A stretch of 64,000 bases of DNA from Serpula lacrymans var. lacrymans S7.9 (lineage: Eukaryota; Basidiomycota; Agaricomycetes; Boletales; Serpulaceae). The notes below the pieces were generated by a model. That model searched no databases, was not told the origin of the DNA, and saw only the letters and a list, made by a program, of their open reading frames with translations. The translations under genes and the position numbers were made by a program. The stretch is taken from NCBI RefSeq assembly GCF_000218685.1, contig NW_006763298.1:1-64000 (forward strand), written 5' to 3'. Positions 10,976 to 22,462 of this stretch are shown one piece after another. Every line of letters starts with the position of its first letter. The first letter of the stretch is position 1.

Positions 10976-12392
10976 ATGGCCAATGAACGTATCCTCACCT
11001 TTCATCATGTGGAAGGTTCCACAACCGGCAACTTGTCTTTCAACCCTCAGGAGAAACTAGTCAACGTTCGTAACCAGGTGTATAGTGCTGCTCAGGCCCA
11101 CTTGACAGAACAGTGGGGAAAGGACAAATCTGGTTCCAGACACCTTCACGGAAATCCCCAATCGGTCATCATCGTTACTGGTAAGTTGCCATCTATGGCA
11201 AATTGACTGGAACTCAGCCCACAATTATAATTCAGATTACATTGTGTTCAACGGGGACAAATCAAAGGACGACAAAAAGATTTCAGAGCTTTTCCAGCAC
11301 GGTGGCAACATGATCGCATTGGTACCTGCTCCATGTAGTCATGGTGATGCTTTCCCAGCTGACAAGGTTGCGCAAACACCATTTGTACTGAAAAGTCCGT
11401 TACATAAAAAGATGGACAATCTAAAGAACCAGCGACCTCCGAACCCACAGGCGACTGACAACTCTCAGATGCGAAGAAATTTGGAAATGTTTGAAGCACA
11501 AAAGAAAGAATTTGAGGAATATAAGCAGGCTTCAGTTTCCGAGAAAAAAGAGGTGAGCATGGTTTTTGAAGTTGAGAGTGTCGATTCAACACTGAAATCA
11601 TAAAGCACAAGGCAACAGTGAAAGAACTAAGTAACACATTGCAGTGGAAGGACAATATACTCAAGGCTCAGCAAGAGCAGCGGGATGAAGAGGCGAAGCA
11701 GTTTGATGTCAAATTGGAGCGGGCGCTCAAGGCCGAGCGGGGGTGGATGGAGCGGGCGCTTGAGGCCGAGCGAGAGCGGTTTGACAATGCACTGAAGAAA
11801 GAGCAACAGGAGCGAGTTTTTGAAAGGCAGCAAGTGCAGGAGATGTTGCATGGCAAGGTGGATAACGAGATATTAGCCGCATTGAGCAACAAATTTGAGT
11901 GGCATGATGATGCCATCCAGGACCTCGAACAATGGGCACTCGGAAAAGTATGTTCTATACACTGCTGAAATTGAACAAATCTGATACGCAGTACAGGATG
12001 CAGAATATCTTGACCGTATCAGAGCACGCCATTTGCTCACCGTAGCGCAAGAAAAGCTGGCATTACAAGCAGGTCTGGCCACAGATGTAAGAGGAGCTTC
12101 ACTTAGTTGGAGAGATGCGCTTGGGCCGCAGAATGAACTCTACACGAGACTCGATAAAGCTAGGTCCCTCCTTTTGGCGCCAACAGTCCAGTTAGACGAA
12201 AGAACGAAGGCGTTTACCCTTTCTGCTGCTGGCATGAAACTCGTTACAGAAGTTCCTTCTGTCATTCGAGCACGTGGCGATTATGCTGCTCACCCGAGGA
12301 AGATAATTCGTGGAGTATTTCAACAAACAGTCGATCGGCACCAAGAGAAGGAAGGTTTGCAGGTCGTTCTTGATTTTGTTTGTGACGATTAG
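10976..12392 (+). CDS. Hypothetical coiled-coil protein, 419 aa, four exons
   Basis: Exons 10976-11180, 11236-11552, 11606-11947 and 11997-12392 join in frame with GT-AG introns of 49-55 nt (1260 nt). The first 110 residues look globular. Residues about 130-270 are strongly charged (EAQKKEFEEYKQ, LERALKAERGW, LEAERERFDNALKKE) with the spacing of a long coiled coil, including a short repeated ALKAER/ALEAER unit. The C-terminal 130 residues are again mixed. I do not recognise the family. An alternative 3' end uses a donor at 12378 and an exon from 12461 that stays open to a stop near 12529. It begins just outside the long-TIR transposon, so its promoter may include the transposon border. Confidence 0.65.
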
Positions 12393-12751
12393 CTTTTTCA
12401 TGCTACCCCCATCTGTTTTCGTATATGCACATTTCTCATGTATAATTAACCGTACTGCAGGTTGAAGGCTATCGTCTTGATATTGTAACCATCCATAGCT
12501 CAAACTTATCGAACAGTTATGAAATGTGATAGTTTGCATACAGTAAACTTCCTTATACATAGCTCAGAAAGACAGCGAGACATCACCGACATCATCGATG
12601 CGTCTTTCAAACGCATTCACCCTCAACACGCAAATCCACGTAGTATAGTCCGCTCGAGGTCACCCTCAAGGTACTCACTTTCCACAGCGGAACCGCGATT
12701 CAATAGGCTGCCTCAACTTACACTCAACGACGAGAGAGAACATGGCACTAT
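12393..12751. other. 3' region of the coiled-coil gene
   Basis: It contains a possible extra exon (12461-12529) and an open frame at 12519-12821 rich in Arg and Ser (RSIVRSRSPSRYS). The open frame could be a terminal exon of the upstream gene, and it runs into the repeat at 12752. Neither can be settled from sequence alone. Confidence 0.35.
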
Positions 12752-12845
12752 TAATGGTCCTCAAACCTCGCCTAGCGCTTTCCTTAAGGTTCGCTTAGGG
12801 CGCTCCTTAAGTGAGCGTTAAGGAAAAAAGACGCTCCGGCATTGA
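12752..12845 (+). repeat. Dispersed 90-bp palindromic repeat, copy 1
   Basis: Shared almost exactly with 25948-26038. It carries overlapping inverted motifs built on ccttaagg/cttaag. One copy lies upstream of a Harbinger transposase and the other upstream of a SANT/Myb-like transposon ORF. It may be the terminal or subterminal sequence of one PIF/Harbinger family; both copies are preceded by taa, compatible with the 3-bp TWA target of that superfamily. Confidence 0.75.
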
Positions 12846-12866
12846 TACTGTAGGATTTAAGGTCAG

Positions 12867-13219
12867 TACTGTCGTTAACCGTCAGTTCGGATGGGGGGGG
12901 CTATTCGGACATTTCTGAAAACATATGTTCCACTGTCATTTTTCCTCAACAACTCAACCCATAGCAGTTCTATATATTCTTACTACTTACTCCAACTTTC
13001 CTAGCGCAAAATCCTGAATTATTGAGCGAGTTCCTTCCATGTGCGTGACTTTCGAGAAAGTATAAGGTACTGCAATCTCAGTTTCAAAAAGTTCAGGTGC
13101 GCCACACTCAAAATCATGTTCAAACACTGATAGTGCCGAGCGGAGCTCTAACTCGGCTTGTGTGACCTCTGTGACGTCCGAATAGCCCCCCCCATCCGAG
13201 CTGACGGTTAACGACAGTA
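12867..13219. mobile_element. 353-bp MITE with 44-bp TIRs flanked by TA
   Basis: Arms 12867-12910 and 13176-13219 are reverse complements with only one or two mismatches, beginning tactgtcgttaaccgtcag and including a run of eight G or C. If the outermost TA is the target duplication, the element is ctgtcgttaacc...ggttaacgacag. That pattern is typical of Tc1/mariner-type MITEs. It has no coding capacity. A PIF/Harbinger origin is the alternative, since a Harbinger transposase lies 200 bp away. Confidence 0.8.
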
Positions 13220-13433
13220 GATACCAAATAGTAAAGAAAAATGAGAAAAACCAGCCACAGTCATGTCGCGCGGAAATTGAGATTAGTAAGCTGCCACTTT
13301 GGGTAGTCGAGTAAGTTCGAGCAAAGATAGCATGCTCTAGGTTCAATAACAACTTAATAGAAGCACAGAAACACCCCAGGCTCACATATAAGGACAGGAC
13401 CTTGAGAATAGGGCCTAAAGTTTCGTCTCAGCC

Positions 13434-14882
13434 ATGCCTAGAGTCTCTGAACGAGCTCAGCTTCTTTCTGCTTTGCAGAATGCCAAGCAACATGCTTTGA
13501 ATATCTTTATTCAGCGTAAAATTGCTGAATTGATTTCTGAAGTAGAATTGCACCCTGAGGGGGGGGGGGGGCATTGCCTGGTGATGATTCTAATTCCTCC
13601 CACTCTTCTTCCTCTTCTTCATCTTCTGGCATGGACAATATCATCTTAGCTCATACCGCCAATCTGTTTGCCATTGAAGATGACATCCTTTCTACTCGTG
13701 TTCTCGCCTGAAAATGACCATCCTATCTTTCGCCGTCTGATGTGTACCTCTCCCTCTACTTTTTTTGAGATTGTGAAGAGGCTGAAAGATGACCCAAGCT
13801 TTCATAATAATTCTAATAACCCACAGGCTCCTGCTAAGCAGCAGATTGCATGTGCCATGTTCCGTTTTGGACACTATGGCAATGCAGCCTCTATTGAGGA
13901 CACTGCTACATTAGCAGGAGTTTCTACTGGGTCTATTGTGAACTATACAGAGCAAGTCATGATAGCCATTCTCAATAGGCATGATCTGTATATCAAGTTT
14001 CCCCAGGATGGAGATGCTGATAAGAAGAAAGCAAAAGAGTGGGTGAGGAGCAGGACAACTAGGGCATGGGAAGGAGGATGGTTATGTGCTGATGGTTCAG
14101 GCTTTAACCTTTACCAGAAGCCTGGCCTCCATGGGGAAGGGTATTTTGACAGGAAATCAAGGTACTCTATTAGTTGTCAGGTGAGTAGCTTTTTTACTTT
14201 TTTATCTCTTAGTTAATGCCTTACACAGATTGTGGTTTCTCCCCACAACCTCTATATTTATGACTACAGTACTGGTCATGCTGGTTCCACTCATAATGCA
14301 AGTGCTTTTCGTGATACTTGCATCTATAATGAACACCAAACACTTCTTGGTCCCAATGAGTGGATTTGGGCTAATTCTGCTTATCCCAGTGAGAAGTGGT
14401 GTGTTGTGCCATTCAAAAAACCACCTGGTGGGCAGATCACCCATAATCAGAAAGTCTTTAACTATCATCTATCCAAGGTATGTAGATCAATTCTTATATG
14501 CTCTTTTATTGACTAATATTGGACCTAGATACGTGTCTGTACAGAGCATGCTTTTGGAGCTTTGAAAGGACATTTTCAATCTATCAAAGATTTGAGGATC
14601 AATATTAATGATTCCAATGGACATAGGTTTGCAATGGCATGGATCAAATGCTGTTTGATCTTGCACAATATGATTATTGATATTGAAGAGAAGAGGGGAG
14701 AAAATACAGCGGATTGGGCTCTTGAGGAGGGATTGGAGGAAATCAGTGATGAGGAAGAAGACTTAGAGATGACAGAGGATGAGGGGATACCTGCCTTTGA
14801 TAATTCTTTGTCTAATGGCCAGAATTTTTGTAACAGTCTTATAGGTCCAATTTTAAGAGCTCTGGCCAGAGCTTCAGCTTAA
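13434..14882 (+). pseudogene. PIF/Harbinger (HARBI1-like, DDE_4) transposase with frameshifts
   Basis: The frame starts at 13434. It is broken at an 11-G run (13561-13571) and again near 13700, then reads through exons to 14180, 14229-14477 and 14529-14882, with GT-AG introns at 14181-14228 and 14478-14528. Family motifs: helix-turn-helix region ASIEDTATLAGVSTGSIVNY; first catalytic Asp in WLCADGSGF; second in YDYSTGHAGSTHNASAF; Glu in TEHAFGALKGHFQS; then CCLILHNM. The C-terminus is very acidic (SDEEEDLEMTEDEG). The DDE triad appears intact, so the G-run shift could be a sequencing error or a recent lesion. Confidence 0.9.
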
Positions 14883-15256
14883 ATACATGTCTTGTTTCTT
14901 GTGTCTATTATGTACCTTGTGTATTGAATGTTATATGTTATGTCTTACATCTTACAGAAAGAACTAGAGTGACAAAGTCTTACAACAAGAACTCACAGTG
15001 AAACACACAAAAGCAGCATGACATTGCAAACATATAAGACATACAATCATATAGTCCATACTATCATGTAACGACAAAGCAACATACAACATATAACAAA
15101 GAAAACAAAGGGGGGGGACCATACTCAAGCATTATCCATGGGGGAGAGTGATGACTACAACAATGAGAGAAAAAAAGTATACGACGAGTATGTAGCTATA
15201 GATACTACACTTACACAGCCTCATCCCCAAACGCCGGGGGTTGTGATGAGGCACGC
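14883..15256. other. 3' flank of the Harbinger transposase
   Basis: AT-rich sequence with cttaca/acata-rich low complexity, ending where element E copy B begins at 15257. I cannot find a Harbinger terminus on this side, so it may have been lost when element E arrived. Confidence 0.4.
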
Positions 15257-17074
15257 TGTCATGCACCAAAGTCGATTGGTAGCATGGACAGGTGTCAATA
15301 ACAAAGCAAATATTCAAAAAGACTCCCCTTTGCGCCACACAGGCGCAGTGCCACATGGAATAGTAATTAATATTGCCTTTTTCAAACTTGTGGCTGATCA
15401 GCACCACCTCTATTAGGCAATCCAGTCACGCTCACCTTTGCTTTTCCATCTGGTACTTTCCGCGTTTTGGCATTTCGGCAAATTTTTGCGTCGCCACTGG
15501 CTACACATTGCATTGCGCCCTCGCTTTTGTCATTTCCCTTACTCCCCTTCCTTTGCCTAGCCCCACCATGGGCCCCTTCCTCTCCTTTTTATTCTCACAT
15601 GACGGTCGTTTCTGGATCCCCATTCTAATCCACTTTTTTGTCACCTCCACCCTCCTCCTCCTCATCTTATTTGCACCCCCACCATTTCTGATGTCACCAC
15701 TTCCTATCCGCTTCCGTTGCCGATCCATTGACTACCACGTGCCATCGCTGATATCAGCAAAGCCCCAGCAGCCGGTCCAAATAGGGCAACAGGTCCATCT
15801 TCATGACGTCGATCTGCCATCATATACTATCAAAACATCGGTCGCTCGTCTTGCCTGGTTGGAGCGTGGGTGGGTAATTTTTGAGCTGGAGAAGGTTCAT
15901 CCCCTTGCGTTGCCCATGTTCATCGCTGTCCCATTCACTTGGGTACACTTATCTTTTGTCCATCGTCTTCGCTACAGCTACACCTACCACACGCTGCCTG
16001 GGACTCACTTGTTCCAAATTGGAACTACTCCTCTCCCTCCCTCGTTTGATCAGGTGGTCCAACACAACCAGTCTATTGGTAAGGCCATGGAACTGTTGGA
16101 TTTGGACTAGGTGGTGGACCGGTGGCTCCAGTTTCTTTTTCTTCAGCAGAACATTCATTTACAGTGCGATTATTTTTGATTTTTGAATCATTTTTATGGA
16201 CACATATTTTTTAGAATGCCTGACTGACAATAAAGGAACTGTGTTGATACTGATAGTGTTTTGCCTTGCCCTTTTTTTACTGCATCTTCCCATGACATCA
16301 TGATTTTCCTGCTCTCTTTTTGCTATTGGACTTTACTTTATGGCTGTACAAACCTGTGACATTACTCACAGCATTTATTGTTCTATCCCTTTCTTTTCCT
16401 TTTTTTGACAATCTTATCCTGTACTACCTACGCAGGATTTGTCAGCGTACATTCCTTCCTTCATATTCTTTCTCATTCTTTTTGCACAGCTATACTGTGC
16501 ATAGCCTACTTTTCTTTTACTATATAAACCCCTGTATTTTACCTTGTAAAAAAAAAAACAACAACAAGAAATCCAATCCAGACTTCTTCTCTACTCTCAA
16601 GTTCACTACTCTACTAATTGTGATCCAGTGTGGTCACAACACTTCCCACTTCTACCACTGTTAACTGCTGTCATCGTCACTCGTCACTTTTTGAAAGTGA
16701 TTGTCATCCCCTTCGATTAGAGTCCTTCTGAGCACTACAGTTTGTGCGTCAGGAGCCTGCTATCACTGGGAACCTCGTCATCTTGTCGTTCTCAAACCTA
16801 CCTTGTGCTACAATTAGCAAGGTAGTGCTCATCTATACTCGCCACCAAGCCCCTATCCTTCTATAAATTCAACTATCCCTCCTCCTCAAAACCCACACTC
16901 ATACACCTCTGGGTTTTACTTTGAAGGATCTTTATACGTACCACCCCACGAACAACCAGACCACTCCACTGTTCTAGGAGGCAAAGCCCATAAACAAGTT
17001 CCGTGGAATCTGGGAGGATTGTGTGTTAGTTTGTTTTGTGTGTGGTTTTCTAACAGCAGTTCTCATCATCGACA
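15257..17074 (+). mobile_element. Element E, copy B (1.8 kb, TGTC...GACA, LTR-like, carries an ORF)
   Basis: Full-length copy: it starts TGTCATGCACC and ends CATCATCGACA, so the ends are TG...CA with a 4-bp inverted TGTC/GACA. It contains a 245-codon ORF (15373-16110), then an aataaag poly(A)-like signal near 16230, TATA-like sequences near 16520 (ctatataaacccc) and 16861 (ctataaattc), and a CT-rich tract. That order fits an unusually long LTR with an ORF in U3, or a non-autonomous element. The flanks do not match: Harbinger-region DNA on the left and gypsy leader on the right, with no target duplication. Other copies are at 1-351, 27793-29610 and 30994-32814. Confidence 0.8.
15373..16110 (+). 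CDS. ORF carried by element E, 245 aa, function unknown
   Basis: The same 245-codon frame is kept in copies B, C and D, with only a handful of residue changes in B and none between C and D. A later Met (near 15568, MGPFLSFLF) may be the true start and would give about 180 aa. After it come a strongly hydrophobic stretch (FWIPILIHFFVTSTLLLLIL), which is a likely membrane anchor, and a soluble part with LPSYTIKTSVARLAWLERGW and HLSFVHRLRYSYTYH. I do not recognise the family. It sits before the TATA-like boxes, in what would be the U3 region if the element is an LTR. Confidence 0.5.
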   Translation: MPFSNLWLISTTSIRQSSHAHLCFSIWYFPRFGISANFCVATGYTLHCALAFVISLTPLPLPSPTMGPFLSFLFSHDGRFWIPILIHFFVTSTLLLLILFAPPPFLMSPLPIRFRCRSIDYHVPSLISAKPQQPVQIGQQVHLHDVDLPSYTIKTSVARLAWLERGWVIFELEKVHPLALPMFIAVPFTWVHLSFVHRLRYSYTYHTLPGTHLFQIGTTPLPPSFDQVVQHNQSIGKAMELLDLD

Positions 17075-17508
17075 GCGGTTAGGAATATCCCGTATAGCAG
17101 ATAGGTGTGCTCCTAGCAACGGCTTTGTAGTGCTTTGGGAGAAGAACCCAAAACCTTTGATACGCGGCCCCCAGCGTTAAGGGGAGTACCATAGCTCAGC
17201 AGTCGATGTGGAACCGCTGTTGATTAGAATTTACATACAAATCTTCACCTTCGAATACCTCTGACCAGGCCGGGCACTTGCCTCCGCCAGTCTGGAGAAG
17301 GGTTGACAGCTTAACAAGCGGACCACCCCCTGACAACCGTTCGGACCAGGGTTTATTACAAATACATTTTATATACCTTTTCAAATACTATAGTGTGGGT
17401 AGTCGGAGATTGAGATCCGATACTCAGCTGGGAAGAGGTTGATCCGCAGATAGCAAGCGGGGACCCCCAGTTACCTTTTTTTTACATTACCAAAGAGAAC
17501 AAGTCGAC

Positions 17509-18590
17509 ATGTCGTCACAACTCCAAGATATGAATGCTCTGCTGCACGCCATGCGCACGCAGATTGCAGCATTAACCTCGCAACTCGCCGAGATACAGGC
17601 AAACCCCCCTGTAGCAACCCCCTCGGTAGAGAAAAAGTTCAACAAAAAGGTTGAAGTCATCGCTGACCCCGGCGCCTTCGAAGGAGACAGAGCGCGATTC
17701 GCCGAATGGTGGATCAAACTCCAAATTTGGGTCAAGGCAAACTGGGATGCGTTTGCCGACGATTTTGAGGTAGCCACTGTGGTGCTATCTCGCCTAAAAG
17801 GACCTGTGGCGGGTCGATACGCCCAAGTACAATTACAGGAGTGCTACACTGCGGGAGTGTGGCCCACCTGGGACGATCTCAAGATAGAGATCAAAAAATA
17901 TTTTAAACCGCAAGCTGAGCATGACTGGGCGCGTCAGCAAATCCGTTCCTTCAAACAAGGAAACATGAGGACGGATGATTTCGTAACCCGGTTCCTGGCC
18001 CTCTCAATCCAAGGGGGTCTTGGCAATAAACATGCAGTAAAACTGCTGGAACGCAATGTGAATCCTTGCATTGCAGAACAGATCTATCTGCAGGATACAC
18101 AGAGCGACAACTTGGCCCTGGCGGCTGAGGAAGTACGACGAGTCGGTAGAGCCATAGAGCTCTACACAATGCACCAGGGTGGCGGGTCCACCAAACAAAA
18201 CAACACATCCCAGAGGCGCCCTGGGTCATCAAACCAACATAATCACTCTCACGGGTTCAAGCCGTTCGGGCTGCAGCCAGGACAGGGTGCTCCTATGGAT
18301 ATCGGCGCGGTCCAAGGCGGACAGATGCGCAGATTCAAGGGCAACTGTTACAACTGCGGCCAGGAGGGACACATGTCCTGAGACTGCAGAAACGGGGCGC
18401 AGGCCGCCCATCAAAAAAATAACCAAGGGCGCCAGGCGCGCCAACTAGAATCCGAAAAACCGGACGATCGGCTCAACTCTTTGGCCGGTCGTTCGTACGA
18501 CGAAATCCGGGGCTTCTTTTATGACCAACAGTCAATGAAATGAAAGCTCAGGAAAAGCATTCGGAGCTTAGTCACTTGGGTGCCTTAGCT
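17509..18590 (+). pseudogene. gag: gypsy gag (copy 2), stop codon in the CCHC knuckle
   Basis: The frame opens at 17509 (MSSQLQDMNALLHAM). It has a short N-terminal coiled coil, a capsid-like region (GDRARFAEWWIKLQIWV, then FKQGNMRTDDFVTRFLAL) and a basic linker, and reaches a CCHC knuckle CYNCGQEGHMS. TGA at 18379-18381 replaces the Trp codon that the paralogue at 24561 keeps, so the knuckle is cut before its last Cys. Reading continues in frame to about 18590. TGG to TGA could be a G-to-A transition. The family role is RNA packaging and particle assembly. Confidence 0.92.
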
Positions 18591-18646
18591 CTGTAAAATG
18601 AGTAACCACAACAAGTGGCCCTGCTCGGGTGTGCATGAGCAATAAC

Positions 18647-19121
18647 NNNNNNNNNNNNNNNNNNNNNNNNNNNNNNNNNNNNNNNNNNNNNNNNNNNNNN
18701 NNNNNNNNNNNNNNNNNNNNNNNNNNNNNNNNNNNNNNNNNNNNNNNNNNNNNNNNNNNNNNNNNNNNNNNNNNNNNNNNNNNNNNNNNNNNNNNNNNNN
18801 NNNNNNNNNNNNNNNNNNNNNNNNNNNNNNNNNNNNNNNNNNNNNNNNNNNNNNNNNNNNNNNNNNNNNNNNNNNNNNNNNNNNNNNNNNNNNNNNNNNN
18901 NNNNNNNNNNNNNNNNNNNNNNNNNNNNNNNNNNNNNNNNNNNNNNNNNNNNNNNNNNNNNNNNNNNNNNNNNNNNNNNNNNNNNNNNNNNNNNNNNNNN
19001 NNNNNNNNNNNNNNNNNNNNNNNNNNNNNNNNNNNNNNNNNNNNNNNNNNNNNNNNNNNNNNNNNNNNNNNNNNNNNNNNNNNNNNNNNNNNNNNNNNNN
19101 NNNNNNNNNNNNNNNNNNNNN
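18647..19121. other. Assembly gap (475 N)
   Basis: A run of N inside gypsy copy 2. It should contain the start of pol and most of the aspartic protease. Confidence 1.
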
Positions 19122-22100
19122 ACGTTGACGGTACGCTTAACGCGGGTGGCTGTATCACGCACAATGTCTTTTGTGGTTGAATACCAAGGACACAGAGACG
19201 AGTCACTGCCGAAGCTACCCAACTAGGGAAGATTAATTTAATATTAGGCTGGACCTGGCTATTTAAACATAATCCTGAGATCAACTGGCAGACAGGGGTT
19301 GTCACATTGTCACGTTGCCCTCAGGAATGTGTAAACCTGGGTAAACCAAATCATGTCCGTCACAATGAGCGTCTTGAAAAGTTAAACGCTAGTCACATTT
19401 ACGAGCTCAGATCTTTAGAAAAGATCGACGATGACGATGATGAGGTAAAACCTGAGGAAGAGATTAAGAGGCTGGTGCCTCCCGAGTACCATGACTTCTG
19501 GAAAGTCTTTTCTAAACACAAATCAGAGCGCTTCCCAGAGGCTAAGCCTTGGGACCATGCTATAGATTTGAAGGACACTTTCAAACCAAGGAAAGGACAT
19601 ATGATACCGCTCTCTGCTCCAGAAAGAGATGAGGTATCTAGTTTCATAGACGAACAACTTAGGAAGGGTTACATCAGACCTTCCAAAAGTCCTATGACGT
19701 CCCCGGTGTTCTTCATTCCTAAAAAGGATGGTAAGAAGCGCATGATTATGGACTATCGTTACGTGAATGAGCACACAGTTAAAAATGCGTATCCGCTGCC
19801 TTTGATTAGTCAGCTAGTAGACAAATTGGCTGGCGCTAAGATCCTAACAAAGATGGATCTCAGATGGGGGTACAATAATGTACGAATCAAAGAAGAAGAT
19901 GCTTGGAAAGCCGCGTTCACGTGCCACCGAGGATCTTTGGAACCCCTTGTTATGTTCTTTGGGTTGACCAATTCACCGGCGACCTTCCAGAGCATGATGA
20001 ACGAGATCTTTGCAGATATGGAAAACTGTGTTGTCATTTACATTGACGATTTATTAATATTTACGAAGTCGGACGATGAAGCTGAGCATGACAAGATCGT
20101 GCAAGAAGTCCTTCGACACTTACAGGAACGGGGCCTATTCATCAAACCCAAAAAATGTAATTTTAAAGTAAAGGAAGTAGACTTCCTCGGTATGATCATA
20201 GGCCAGAATGGAATCAGGATGAACCCTGAGAAAGTTCAAGCTATTTTGGAATGGCCAGAACCTACTCATGTCAAAGGAGTTAGGGCCTTCCTTGGCTTAG
20301 GTAATTTCTACCGAAGGTTTATTGAAAACTTCGCAAAAATCACGAGACCATTGAACGATCTCACAAAAAAGGACATTGTTTGGCATTGGGGCGCCAAAGA
20401 ACAAGAAGCTTTTGATAAGCTTGAACAGGCATTTACAACAGCGCCCATATTGGCATTTCCAGAGTTAGACAAAGAGTTCTGGCTAGAAACCGACTCTTCT
20501 GATTTCGCTACTGGGGCTGTTCTATCAATCAAATGCCCTGACGATCTTTGGAGGCCTTGTGCCTATTTATCGCATAGTTTGTCGCCTACAGAGCGCAACT
20601 ATCAAATTTACGACAAAGAGATGCTAGCCATCATTAGAGCTCTAGAGCACTGGCGGCACTACTTAGAAGGTGCTAGACACCAATTCAAAATTTGGACCGA
20701 CCATAAAAACCTAGAGTACTTTATGACGGCCCGAGACTTGAACCGAAGACAGGCCCGCTACGCGGTATACTTATCAAGGTTTATTTACAAATTAATTCAT
20801 AAGCCTGGAAGCTCAATGGGGAAAGGAGATGCTTTATCCAGAAGAGAAGATCATGCCAACGGTATTGAAGATGACAACAAAGGTGTTACCTTGATAGATC
20901 AATCAAGGGTTGCCAATGTTAGAATTGGGCAAGATTCCATTCTTCTAGGAATCTTCAAGAAAGACATCTCCTCAGAGGAGAAGGCGCGCCTTGACGGCAA
21001 TGAAAACTATTTATGGAAAGACGGGCTCTTTCATTTTAAAAACAAAATCTATGTGCCCGAGTCCGCAAGGATCAAGGCAATAGATAGACACCATGACACT
21101 CCAGTGGCTGGGCACCCTGGGTGGCAACAAACGATGGAGTTGATCTCCAGAAACTACATGTGGCCTGGCATGGTCAAAGACGTACAGGAATACGTAAAAT
21201 CCTGTCTAAGATGTGCCATGGCCAAAAACTCTCACCAACCGCCGGCCGGTAAACTTATGCCGAACCCGATACCAGCTGGACCCTGGCAGGATATATTGGT
21301 TGATTTCACGACGGATCTGCCCGAGTCAAACAGGTATGACTCAGTAATGGTAGTAGTAGATCGCTTCTCCAAGGAAGTGGTTTTCATACCTACCAATAAA
21401 ACCATTACCGCCGCCGGTACGGCAGACTTATTTAAAGATTTCGTATGGTCCATCCACAGATTACCAGAGACGGTGATCTCCGACAGAGGACCACAATTCG
21501 CTAGCGAATTTACAAAAGAACTATGCCGGATGCTGGGCATCAAACCTAAATTATCAACAGTGTTCCATCCGCAAACTGATGGACAAACGGAGAGACTCAA
21601 CCAGGAGTTGAAACAGTATCTCCGGATATTTATTAATGACAGACAGACGGATTGGGCCAAGTGGCTAAAAATAGCCCAGTTCACATACAATGTCAAACAG
21701 TCGTCGGCTACAGGAAAAGCACCATTTGAGGTTACTAGATCGTACCTCCCCAGAATGGGTGTAGAACCTGGCAAAAGCAAAAACGAGGCTGCTGGGAACA
21801 TGGTAAAAGACATGAAGGCTGTCTTAGACGAAACGCGCAAGGCGCTATTTAGAACTGCAGAGCAGATGAAAGACAGGGCAGAGCGTAGACGCTCTAAGGC
21901 CCCTGATTACAAGGTTGGCGACCTGGTCTGGTTAGACACCGACCATTTCAAATTAAAAGATCGGCAGTCCAGAAAACTGACCGAAAAGTGGATTGGTCCT
22001 TACCGGATTAAGGAAGTCAAACCCAATGCGGTGGAGCTAGAACTCCCAAAACGAATGAGGGTAGTACCCACGGTCAATATTAGCCGTGTGAAACCCTACA

Positions 22101-22462
22101 AAGGACCGCTGCCAGGACAGCGTGTAGACCGGCCCGGACCGGTTGTAGTCACCCAGGAAGGTGAAGAAGAGTTCGAGGTTGAACAAGTGGTAGACGCACG
22201 CTTGAAGCGTGGTAAATTAGAGTTCCTGGTCCTATGGAAGGGCTATGGAGACGAGGACAAAACGTGGGAACCAGAAACCCATCTGGAAAACTCCCGCAAC
22301 GCTGTTCGCGAATTTTATTCCAAGAATCCCTCAGCTCCCAGGAAGCTTAGAGGCATGGATTCAAAACTTTTTAATTCCCTTTTTCAACCTATGCCCGAAA
22401 ATTTTTACCACTACCTCCGACATTTGGTCTCGCCTGGAAGTCGAGCCTTAGAAGGGGGGTAG
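19122..22462 (+). CDS. pol: gypsy pol (copy 2): protease end, RT, RNase H, integrase, chromodomain
   Basis: From 19307 the frame is open for 1051 codons to TAG at 22460. Before that, 19122-19306 has the protease C-terminus with a frameshift next to the gap (around 19165). Numbering from 19307: RT with MDLRWGYNN and YIDD at about 245-248; RNase H with TDSSDFATGAVL near 393; integrase HHCC zinc finger (HH...CLRCAMAK) near 594-640; DDE-type catalytic residues in DFTTDL, SDRGPQFAS and TERLNQEL (about 666, 725, 762); GPY/F module (KWIGPYRI, about 893); chromodomain FEVEQVVDARL...LVLWKGYGDEDKTWEPE (about 954-1005). The chromodomain places it among chromoviruses. The stop lies at the polypurine tract, 3 nt or fewer from the LTR. 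Confidence 0.97.

Noticed and set aside
15501..15728. 75-codon minus-strand frame present in every copy of element E
   Set aside because: Antisense of the 245-codon frame; conserved only because the element is conserved.
19399..21840. Several minus-strand frames of 75-200 codons under gypsy pol
   Set aside because: Antisense shadows of the 1051-codon pol frame.
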